From Pocillopora verrucosa (Eukaryota; Cnidaria; Anthozoa; Scleractinia; Pocilloporidae), in NCBI RefSeq assembly GCF_036669915.1, contig NC_089324.1, positions 4,016,744-4,080,743 on the forward strand: a DNA stretch of 64,000 nt. Reading direction: 5' to 3'. The notes beneath the pieces are model-generated. The model made no database searches. It saw only the letters and a program-made list of their open reading frames with translations, and was not told where the DNA came from. Shown one piece after another: positions 1 to 9,993 of this stretch; the stretch's first letter is position 1, and the number at the start of each line of letters is the position of its first letter. The position numbers and the translations under genes were made by a program.

Positions 1-143
1 CCAATCGCAACTGGGAGTTGACCCTTTGTATTTATACTCTCCTCACTGTTTACTTTACATCTCTTATGGCACTGGTAAAGAGAATTTGATTGACTATCAG
101 TAGCTTCTGGAATTGGAGGTTATTTCCTTTATTCTCATGACCT
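1..143. other. Noncoding left edge
   Basis: No coding region is visible. AT-rich sequence resembling the MITE flanks seen elsewhere in the window. Confidence 0.4.
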
Positions 144-283
144 TAACCCTTTAACACCCAGATCAAATTTGTAATTCTCATTACTATTAACTATACAGTT
201 CTTATAATGTTAGTTCAGAGAAATTAGTATTGGATCGACTAATTATCCCCAAATTGATATATTTCTTTATTCTCACCACTTGC

Positions 284-427
284 TGTCACAATTTTTCCAT
301 TTAAACTCTTTATTCAATAACGCAACAGCTACTACATGACAACATGGGCGAAATCAAAATGGCGGGTCCGATACCACGTTTTTTCCCACAGGTCCGATGG
401 GAGCGCGTGGTATGACGTAATATGACA
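284..427 (-). repeat. 3' LTR of the gypsy element
   Basis: 144 bp, identical by eye to 4929-5072, with TGTCA/TGACA ends. This is the 3' LTR because the element reads on the minus strand. Confidence 0.93.
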
Positions 428-570
428 TCCCCCTTTCTACCGATGTAATAATAATAATAACGACAAAAAAAAAATGGAACTTATCATATCTCCAGAACAT
501 TACAATACTGGTTGAAAGGATATCCCTCCTGTGCTTATACTTATAAGTCTATTCTTTAGTGTCTCTACTG

Positions 571-3500
571 TTATAGATCCAGCCTTTGTGCAGGTGTCAC
601 AGTCCTCCCAGATCTGGTCACATATCCTCCAGCTATGTCTGAGGGTCCCTGGGGGATGTTGTTCAGTGGCACTGTTTCGCCAGATCCTGGTCTGGGGGCT
701 GCACCGTTTTTGTGCGATGTCTGTGTGTGACTGACTGGGGCAAGACTAGTTGTCTGCTGAGGTATCTCAGAACCTTGGTATACTGGGGTTTCCACCCGCT
801 GGCATTGTGTTCCCCTCACTGCAGTTGTGTCTGGTTTCAGTTGGGCCCGTGTTCTTCGATAGGTGGTACCTGTACTGCTGGATCTGATGATGTAAGATCT
901 TGGCTGTTTGGCGGGTTTTACAATAATGCCAGGTTCCCAGGTTTGTGAGTGGTGGTTGTACGTGCGGATGGGTTGGTCAGCTTCGAATGGCTTTTTGGGT
1001 GGTCCTGAATGCTGGTTGTAATAGTGGGCTTGTTTCTCCTGACGGGCTATGAGCTTACTTTTCATGACCTCATGGTGAGAGTGGTTGAGGAGGACTCTAT
1101 GGCATGCTGGTAATCTAGTTTTAAATTTTCTGTTGGTGAGCAGTTCTGCTGGGGATTTCAGCTGGTGATCCAAGGGAGTGGCCCGGTATGATAGGAGAGC
1201 AAGGTACGGGTCCTCTTTATTTTCATCGCACTTTTGGAGAATGTTTTCCACGGTCTGGACCATTCGCTCAGCAAACCCGTTGGATTGGGGGTATAGGGGG
1301 GAGCTAGTAATGTGTTCTACCCCGTAGACGTTCATAAAATGCTTGAATTCTGCCGAACTGTACTGCGGTCCGTTGTCGGTCGTCAACTGCGTAGGGATGC
1401 CGTGTTCTGCAAAGATGCTCTTCAGATGGTTGATAACTGTAGATGACGTGGTGCTTGTTAGTCTCCTGATGACAGGAAATCTGCTGTATTGATCTGTCAA
1501 CAGGAGGTATTGCTGCCCTCTAAATTCGAACAAGTCCGAACTGAGTCTTTCCCATGGTCGGTGTGGCGGTTCTGGCTGTAGTATTGGCTCTTTCCTTGCT
1601 TTATTTTGGTATTTCTGGCAGGGTTCGCACTGGTTAACTTGGTTGATGATTTCCTTTGTAATTCCAGGCCAGAAAACGGATGTACGTGCTCGTAAAAGGC
1701 ATTTCTCTTGCCCTAGGTGGCCTTGGTGTATGATGTTCAGGATTTCAGGTCTGAGAGTAGGAGGTATCACGATGCGGTCTCCTTTTAGTACTAAGCCGTC
1801 CTCGATGGTCAGCTCTTCTCTGAAATTCCAATAGCCATGTAGCAGTTGGGGGCACTCTTCTCTTTTCTGTGGCCATCCTTCAAAGACCATTTCTTTTAAC
1901 AGAGACAACACAGGATCCCTCCCTGTTTCGTCACGGATCTGTTGTAGCTTTGTTGGAGTTGCAGGGAGATGTTGTGTGACGTGGTGGACATATATCTCTG
2001 AAAGTTGACTGCTGCTAGGGGTAGGCTGGGGGCTGACTCTTGAGAGAGCGTCGGCTATTGGTACATCAGGACCTTTTACGTAGTTGACCGTAACGTCGTA
2101 TTTCAGGGCTCTCATCAAGAACCTCTGTAATCTAGGTGGGCAACTGGACAGTCGCTTCTTGAAAAACGCCTCAAGAGGTTTATGGTCAGTGTTTACTGTA
2201 CAGTGCTTCCCAAAAATGTAGTAGTTAAATCTCTCTAGGCCCCATACTACACCAAGTGTTTCTCTCTCAATGTTGCTGTAGTTTTTTTCTGTGTCTGTAA
2301 GTGCTTTGGAGGCATAGCATACAGGTTGCCCCTGCTGCAAAAGGACGGCGCCTACTCCCTTCTGGGAAGCGTCAGTTTGAATGACAGACTCGATGTTTGG
2401 GTCAAAGTATCTGAGGACTCCCATTGATGTGATTTCCTGTTTGACTTGGTTGAATGAGTCGTCGTGTTCAGGTCCCCATACATATGCGGTGTCCTTCTTG
2501 GTAAGTTCTCGCAGTGGTGCTGTGAGGCTAGCCAATCGCCCTGAGTATCTTGTAAGGTAGTTTACGAGGCCTAAGAAGCTTTGGAGGTCTTTGCGGTTCT
2601 CAGGTGGGGTCATCTTCTGGATTGCAGATATCTTACTGTCATCTGGTTTGATTCCATCCTGGGTCCATTTGTGGCCGAAAAAGCTGACTTCCTGACATTT
2701 GAGCTGTACTTTGTCTTTGTTGAATTTGATTCCCCTTTCCCTGGATCTGATCATGAGGTTTACCATGTTCGCATCGTGCTCTTCCTCTGTAGCTCCGTAT
2801 ATGAATGTATCGTCTGCAATGCCGGTGACTCCTTTCAGGCCCTCCAGTGCTGAATCTAAGTGTTTCTGGAACACATCTTGTGATACAATAAGGCCAAAGG
2901 GGAGCCGGGTGAAACGGTATCTCCCGAACGGGGTGTTGAAAGTAGTCAGGTAGGAGCTGGCTTCGTCTAATGGTACATGCCAGTAGCCCTTTTTGGCATC
3001 AACTACACTAAAGAATTTGGCACCACTAAGCTGTGTGACTACCTCATCAATTGTTTTGGTGTAGTAGTGTTCGCGTTTTATTGCCTTATTTAGGTCACGT
3101 GGATCGAGGCAGACTCTGATTTTGGTGACTTCTCCTTTGCCGTTGGTTGTTTCAGAGAGGACGATGCTATTAACCCAGTCTGTGGGTTCGCTTACGGGTA
3201 TGAGCACTCCAAGTTCTACCATGGTGTTGATTTCCTTTCTAAACATGTCTCGAAGGTGTACTGGTACGGTACGTGGTGCGTGGATGACAGGTTCAGCATT
3301 GGAGTCTAGGGTGATGTGATAAGGTTTCATATTGAAGGTTCCCAGGCCTTCAAAGCAGTCTCCGAAGTTGTTGAAGAAGGTTATCCTGTCCAGTGGGGGG
3401 TATGTTTCAGTGTCTAGACGGCTAGGGTATCTGCTGGTCCTTTGGTGCGGTTTGCATGGTCTGTGTTCTTTAAGGCGGGTCTCTTTGTCTTCTTTGGAGG

Positions 3501-4797
3501 TTTCTAGGCTGCAATTAAATTTTACCAGCTCAAGTTCCTCGCAGGTTTTACAGCCAAGCATTGTAGGTCCTGGTACGTCAGTAACATTGAAAACGACTTC
3601 TTTAATGCTGCCATTTTGATGGACGTATAGTGGACAGGTTCCAAGGGTCTTGATGGCGTGGCCTCCATACGCAGTAATCCTGTGGTGTGTTGGGCCAAGG
3701 GGTATCTGCTGGGAACTGCGGTTGAGTCTGTCATAGTCGTCTTTGGAGATGACATTAACTTCTGCACCAGTGTCGACCTTGCAGATAATAGGTATCAGGT
3801 GTGTATCATGGGGGTCTACCGTGACTTGTATTTCAGTCATGACTTTGGTGCGTTGTTTTTCTTTTTGTTCAATGCTTGCGATCATTGAGGTACTGGGGCT
3901 GTCTCGGGCTTCTAGTGTTCCCAGGAAGACTTTGTCGTAGCTTGTGCATTCACTTGTTACACCATCAGGTTGTTCTTTTTGTAGGGTCATCACATCTGAC
4001 CTTGTTTTAGACTTGCAAACTTTGCTAAAATGACCGCGTTTGTTGCAGTTGAAGCATTCTACTCCAGTGGCTGGGCACTGCTGGTCTTTGGTGTGTGGTG
4101 TGTCTCCACATCTGTAGCACTGTCTTAGGTTGTTGTCACGTCGTCTGTTTCCTCTACCACTGGTGTACCTTTGGTGGGGCTGGTTTCTGGGCTTGTTTCC
4201 TCTGCTGATTGCATTGACTTCCCCTTCTTCTTGCTTTGGGTTTGTAGTGTCACTCATTGCTTTTAATTGCATCTGGGTAGCCTCATCAGTTCGTGCAATT
4301 TCTTTTGCCCTTGCAAAGGTTAATTCATTACCGCGGGCAATGCATTTTCGTCTGACCTCTTCCGAATCGGTGCCGAAAACTAATGTGTCACGCATGAGTT
4401 CGTCATGTAAGTCAGGTGGGTAACCTGAGCTCTGTATGAGTAGCCTTGCTTCAGTCAGGAAGGTGGCTAGGGGACGATTATTCTGTTTCAGACCTCGTAG
4501 ATAATATCTGTTCAAGATATGGTTTGCTTGTGGTTTAACATGGTCTTCGAATCTTTTCCAGTAGTCTTTCAGGTCTTTTTGTTGGTCTTCGGTTAGCGAC
4601 CAAGTGTTAAATAAGTCTATTCCGTAATCGCCTGACCATAGTAGCACATATTTGCATTTTTGAGTGCCGTCTCGAGCTTTTAACGGTCCATCAAGTAGCA
4701 GTTCACACTTTTGGCGGAATCTCTTGAATCTAGTTAATAAATCTGGGCCAGGGGTCCAGTCCATTTTTGGTACTTCAAACCCAACCAAGTCGCTCAT
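571..4797 (-). CDS. Gypsy Gag-Pol polyprotein
   Basis: A single 1408-residue ORF carries Gag and Pol without a frameshift. Approximate order: Gag with two zinc-knuckle-like motifs near 230-265 (the second is a classic CCHC, CFNCNKRGHFSKVC); aspartic protease near 345 (DTGAEVNVIS); reverse transcriptase about 560-720 (LPFG, and the catalytic box as IADD near 661); RNase H from about 800 (TDASQKG); and integrase with an HHCC zinc region, then a D,D,E core (SDLF; TDNGPQ near 1141; GFAERM). No envelope ORF and no chromodomain was seen. The start lies 131 bp inside the 5' LTR boundary, which is usual. All catalytic motifs appear intact. RT and integrase type place it in Ty3/gypsy; clade not assigned. 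Confidence 0.95.
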   Translation of the reverse strand: MSDLVGFEVPKMDWTPGPDLLTRFKRFRQKCELLLDGPLKARDGTQKCKYVLLWSGDYGIDLFNTWSLTEDQQKDLKDYWKRFEDHVKPQANHILNRYYLRGLKQNNRPLATFLTEARLLIQSSGYPPDLHDELMRDTLVFGTDSEEVRRKCIARGNELTFARAKEIARTDEATQMQLKAMSDTTNPKQEEGEVNAISRGNKPRNQPHQRYTSGRGNRRRDNNLRQCYRCGDTPHTKDQQCPATGVECFNCNKRGHFSKVCKSKTRSDVMTLQKEQPDGVTSECTSYDKVFLGTLEARDSPSTSMIASIEQKEKQRTKVMTEIQVTVDPHDTHLIPIICKVDTGAEVNVISKDDYDRLNRSSQQIPLGPTHHRITAYGGHAIKTLGTCPLYVHQNGSIKEVVFNVTDVPGPTMLGCKTCEELELVKFNCSLETSKEDKETRLKEHRPCKPHQRTSRYPSRLDTETYPPLDRITFFNNFGDCFEGLGTFNMKPYHITLDSNAEPVIHAPRTVPVHLRDMFRKEINTMVELGVLIPVSEPTDWVNSIVLSETTNGKGEVTKIRVCLDPRDLNKAIKREHYYTKTIDEVVTQLSGAKFFSVVDAKKGYWHVPLDEASSYLTTFNTPFGRYRFTRLPFGLIVSQDVFQKHLDSALEGLKGVTGIADDTFIYGATEEEHDANMVNLMIRSRERGIKFNKDKVQLKCQEVSFFGHKWTQDGIKPDDSKISAIQKMTPPENRKDLQSFLGLVNYLTRYSGRLASLTAPLRELTKKDTAYVWGPEHDDSFNQVKQEITSMGVLRYFDPNIESVIQTDASQKGVGAVLLQQGQPVCYASKALTDTEKNYSNIERETLGVVWGLERFNYYIFGKHCTVNTDHKPLEAFFKKRLSSCPPRLQRFLMRALKYDVTVNYVKGPDVPIADALSRVSPQPTPSSSQLSEIYVHHVTQHLPATPTKLQQIRDETGRDPVLSLLKEMVFEGWPQKREECPQLLHGYWNFREELTIEDGLVLKGDRIVIPPTLRPEILNIIHQGHLGQEKCLLRARTSVFWPGITKEIINQVNQCEPCQKYQNKARKEPILQPEPPHRPWERLSSDLFEFRGQQYLLLTDQYSRFPVIRRLTSTTSSTVINHLKSIFAEHGIPTQLTTDNGPQYSSAEFKHFMNVYGVEHITSSPLYPQSNGFAERMVQTVENILQKCDENKEDPYLALLSYRATPLDHQLKSPAELLTNRKFKTRLPACHRVLLNHSHHEVMKSKLIARQEKQAHYYNQHSGPPKKPFEADQPIRTYNHHSQTWEPGIIVKPAKQPRSYIIRSSSTGTTYRRTRAQLKPDTTAVRGTQCQRVETPVYQGSEIPQQTTSLAPVSHTQTSHKNGAAPRPGSGETVPLNNIPQGPSDIAGGYVTRSGRTVTPAQRLDL

Positions 4798-4928
4798 TTT
4801 TGGCTAAATTGCACGATAAGACAGGACTTTGTAGTAAACACTGTAAAATCGTACGTACCGGTTTTCTTGGTTGTTCTAGCGGTGAGAATTCCTCTATTGG
4901 TGTAAATCTATCCCACTTCCGACATCCA

Positions 4929-5072
4929 TGTCACAATTTTTCCATTTAAACTCTTTATTCAATAACGCAACAGCTACTACATGACAACATGGGCGAAATC
5001 AAAATGGCGGGTCCGATACCACGTTTTTTCCCACAGGTCCGATGGGAGCGCGTGGTATGACGTAATATGACA
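4929..5072 (-). repeat. 5' LTR of the gypsy element
   Basis: 144 bp, the same sequence as 284-427. It precedes Gag on the minus strand and should hold the element's promoter. Confidence 0.93.
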
Positions 5073-5646
5073 CTTGCCTACTTGATATTATATTGATACT
5101 GTTAGGAGAAATTCTGTTTTGGTCACTCATGGGAGTTCAAGGGTTAATATGGTTAAAGAGTTGAGTGCATCAAAGCCACTGACTGCTCAGCCTACTTGAT
5201 AGCATCTTTGTTTTTTTTTATTTCCATCAGAAATCTCTCATCTCTTTCTCTCTCTCAGAATAAGGTAAATACCTTGGAATGTAGTAGCTTGTTTTGGTTG
5301 GTGGCCTTTTGTAGCATGTATTTCTAGAATTTCATTAAATCATTTTCTTTTAACCATTCCATCAAGTGGCCCTCAAAATGGTTCTATGTGCAGAAGTACT
5401 GAATCAGATCACAATTTTGCTGCAATACATCTCTTGCCAAACAGAAGAAGCTCAACAAGTCAACCTCAACCTTGTTCTGAGGTCTTTTTTTCCTTCCCTC
5501 CATTCCCCCCCCCCCCTCATGTTGAACAGCATCAGGAAGAGAGACATTGGGTACAAGGTTGAATAAATGTGTTTGTCCTCAGAAAGGATACAGGGTAGTA
5601 TTAAGCATTCTTTTGTTCCAGGACTAAATAATTTAGTCTTTAATTA

Positions 5647-5857
5647 TTAAACCTTTAAGTTCCATGAGTGACTAAGACAAAATTTCTTCCTACAATATCA
5701 GTACAATATCAAGCAGACAAGTGATGAGAATAAAGAAAATACCAGTCAGGAGATTATAAGTTGATCCAAAACCAAATTCTTCAAACTAACATCACAAGAA
5801 CTGTATGACAGACAGAAAGGAGAATTACTAATGAGATCTTGGGAGTTAAAGGATTAA
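5647..5857 (-). repeat. M1 MITE, inverted copy
   Basis: Reverse-orientation copy of the roughly 210-bp M1 repeat. It starts TTAAACCTTTAAGTTCC and ends GGGAGTTAAAGGATTAA. It shares internal words with the other copies, such as the reverse of AATTTAGTATTGGATC. Confidence 0.8.
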
Positions 5858-5924
5858 GAAAGGGGTGAAATGAGTGAAGGAAAAATGTTTAAGATTGGTT
5901 TCCACACTTTTCTTGCTAATAATT

Positions 5925-6135
5925 TTAACCCTTCAACTCCCAGATCAAATTTGTAATTCTCCTTGCAATCAACCATGTAATTTATATAATGTAAGTTCAG
6001 AGAATTTAGTATTGGATCAACTTATTATCCCCAAATTGATATTTCTCTTTATTCTCAGCACTTATCTGGTTGATATTGTATTAATATTGTAGGGAGTAAT
6101 TCTGTCTTGATCACTCATGGGAGATAAAGGGTTAA
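5925..6135 (+). repeat. M1 MITE, full copy
   Basis: Full-length M1 repeat from TTAACCCTTCAACTCCCAG to GATAAAGGGTTAA. It is the best uninterrupted match to the copy split by the gypsy element. Confidence 0.85.
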
Positions 6136-6282
6136 AAGTGGCTGCAAATGGTAGAACAGATGGCTGAGACCACTAAAATGTTGACTGAAGTCAGCCCAGT
6201 CTTCATGCAGTTAAGTTTGTGCCATTTTGGTTACGTGACCAGGATGTTGTGCTTAGCATGGTCGTAAAGTTTGTCGTAATCC

Positions 6283-6484
6283 TTTGAGCGCTAAGAGCAA
6301 CTAACATCTTATTTTTCCTTACAACACCACCCCTTAATCAAACAATAAGGTTATGAGAATAAAGGAAATGATCACCAGCTAAAGAAGCTCTTTATTGTTG
6401 AACAAATCCTCCTTGTCAGAACCCAAGGAAATGTCTAGGGAGTTGTGCAGAGAATATGCATACAGATGTTATGGGGTAACCGGC
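6283..6484 (+). repeat. M2 MITE-like repeat
   Basis: Diverged copy of a second MITE-like family. It shares with 6690-6894 the blocks TATTTTTCCTTACA / TATTTCTCCTTACA, a CTCCTTGTCAG word and GGAAATGT near the right end. Confidence 0.6.
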
Positions 6485-6689
6485 CAAGGCTGGACAAGTT
6501 TATGGTTTCCGTTGTGAGGTCAGCTAAGTCTACCAGCCACGACTACAATGGTTTGTCTAATCTATGTAGTTACAAAGGTTCTAAAAGTCTTTGTAATACA
6601 ATCTTCTCAGATTGCTTCATGAGTACTGGACTGCGAGGATCTAACCTCAATTGATCACCTTGGGTTTTCAGACAGATCCTGTAAAATAA

Positions 6690-6894
6690 TTAACCCTTTA
6701 ACCCCTAAAAGTGACTAGAATCCTATTTCTCCTTACATTATCTCCTCTGAATCAAGCAGTTAGGTCATGGGAATAAAGGGCATGATCATCAACTCAAGAA
6801 GCTCTTCATCATTACACAAATTCTCCTTGTCAGCACCTAAGGAAATGTAAAGTATAGAGAATATCCATGCTGATGTTAGGGTGAAAAGGTTTAA
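6690..6894 (+). repeat. M2 MITE
   Basis: About 205 bp from TTAACCCTTTAACCCC to GGTGAAAAGGTTTAA, giving imperfect inverted ends. Related degenerate copies lie at 6283-6484, about 8300-8460, and inverted at 13618-13811. Part of the family recurs in the two cGLR spacers near 22310-22470 and 30470-30620. Confidence 0.7.
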
Positions 6895-6923
6895 TAGAAT
6901 ACGAGGAAAGAAACTGAAAGAGT

Positions 6924-6936
6924 TTTATTCTTTATT
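6924..6936 (-). terminator. Candidate poly(A) signals of the Sec61-beta gene
   Basis: Two AATAAA hexamers on the minus strand (6931-6936 and 6924-6929), about 150 bp past the stop codon. They fit a short 3' UTR. Confidence 0.55.
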
Positions 6937-7084
6937 GAGGTTCCTATAAGTACTTGATTTACAATAAAATATGTAAAAGAAAACAAGTTACATTCACATT
7001 ACTGCAAGACAGTATCAATTGGACATTAAGATCTTGTGACGTCTAACTGAAATTTGAAAGGTAGATTGCATTTGTGATCATCAG

Positions 7085-9228
<2,144 letters not shown>

Positions 9229-9993
9229 GTTGATGACTCGTCTTTTAAGACAAAGAGGAAGCAGATGATTAACGTCACGATTTTCCCATAAGCCATTGCA
9301 CTGAGACAAAGCTGGTATTGGTACCAAGCCCTCAATGGGATGACGGTTCCTCTGACCCAGTCCCATAAAGATTTATGGATGCTGTTCCGGTGTTTTTAAG
9401 CTTGATTTAATTTAAATAAATGTAAGCAAATGAAAGAAAAGAATGGAATTAAAAATGTTTCGAGAGCAGAAAACAAAAAAATGTTGAAATTGATTTTAGT
9501 AAGTCCATTTTGTTTACTGAATGGAGTAAAGTTTTTTTGTTCCCTATACTGTTTACGTTTAGAACCTTTTAAAACGCCAAACCTCTGTTTGTTCTGTGAA
9601 GTTTGACGAAGCCAGTGCTGCAATGCATGCTGTGTTTATGCAGAGAATTGCTGTTTAGAGACAAAAAGAAGACGGCTTATGAATTTAATCTCCAGCGCCT
9701 TTTGTTGTCTTCAAAACTGGGCAGCTGGTTTCACGAAAAAAAAAAACCTAAATTATTCATCAACGTTGGTGTTGACCGTAAGATTATGGAAGCGGTCCGC
9801 GCAGGCGAAATAAGACGGGTGTTTCGGTCTAAATGTGAAATCCAAGTAAGTTATTTTGGCAAAGTTAAAAGGAGTCTTACCGCGGGCTTCGACCGCGCCT
9901 ATTGGCCCGAGATCAGCCAAAGAAATTGATGCACCGTGACTCTTTCATTTTACATCTGTTTCAATTTACATCTGTTTCTCACTTCAGCTCAAA
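9229..9993. promoter_or_regulatory. Shared promoter interval of Sec61-beta and the CAP-like gene
   Basis: The two start codons are 765 bp apart and point away from each other, so both promoters should lie here. On the plus side a strong donor (CCAA|GTAAGT, intron from 9846) and an acceptor (CACTTCAG, ending 9987) just before the CAP-like ATG suggest a 142-bp intron in the 5' UTR. An open frame at 9603-9929 overlaps this predicted leader and resembles no known protein. No TATA box was identified with confidence. Confidence 0.5.

Larger units (their letters stand above)
284..5072 (-). mobile_element. Complete Ty3/gypsy LTR retrotransposon
   Basis: The 4.79-kb element is bounded by two 144-bp LTRs (284-427 and 4929-5072) that look identical base for base. 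Each LTR has TGTCA...TGACA ends. It is flanked by the 5-bp target-site duplication CTTGC (279-283 and 5073-5077). On the minus strand a TGG-initiated primer-binding-site-like sequence follows the 5' LTR directly (4928 downward), and a purine tract (AGAAAGGGGGA) precedes the 3' LTR. Identical LTRs plus one unbroken ORF point to a recent and possibly active insertion. Confidence 0.95.
144..5147 (+). repeat. MITE (family M1) split by the gypsy element
   Basis: The left part (144-283) begins with TTAACCCTTTAACACCCAG and the right part (5078-5147) ends with GGGAGTTCAAGGGTTAA. Together they make the roughly 210-bp inverted-ended repeat found intact at 5925-6135 and 7474-7668. The gypsy element sits inside it, so the MITE is older. 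M1 has no coding capacity, and its TTAACCC...GGGTTAA ends mark it as a non-autonomous DNA transposon. Confidence 0.8.
5148..6900. other. Noncoding, MITE-rich interval
   Basis: No ORF here resembles a protein. The interval holds two M1 MITEs and two M2-type MITE copies, listed separately, plus a C(10) run near 5506. The rest is AT-rich. Confidence 0.6.

Noticed and set aside
3122-4423. Plus-strand ORFs of 60-97 codons opposite the gypsy polyprotein
   Set aside because: Antisense shadows of the Gag-Pol frame without recognisable domains.
9603-9929. 108-codon ORF upstream of the CAP-like gene
   Set aside because: No similarity recognised, and it overlaps a predicted 5' UTR intron donor. Treated as leader sequence.
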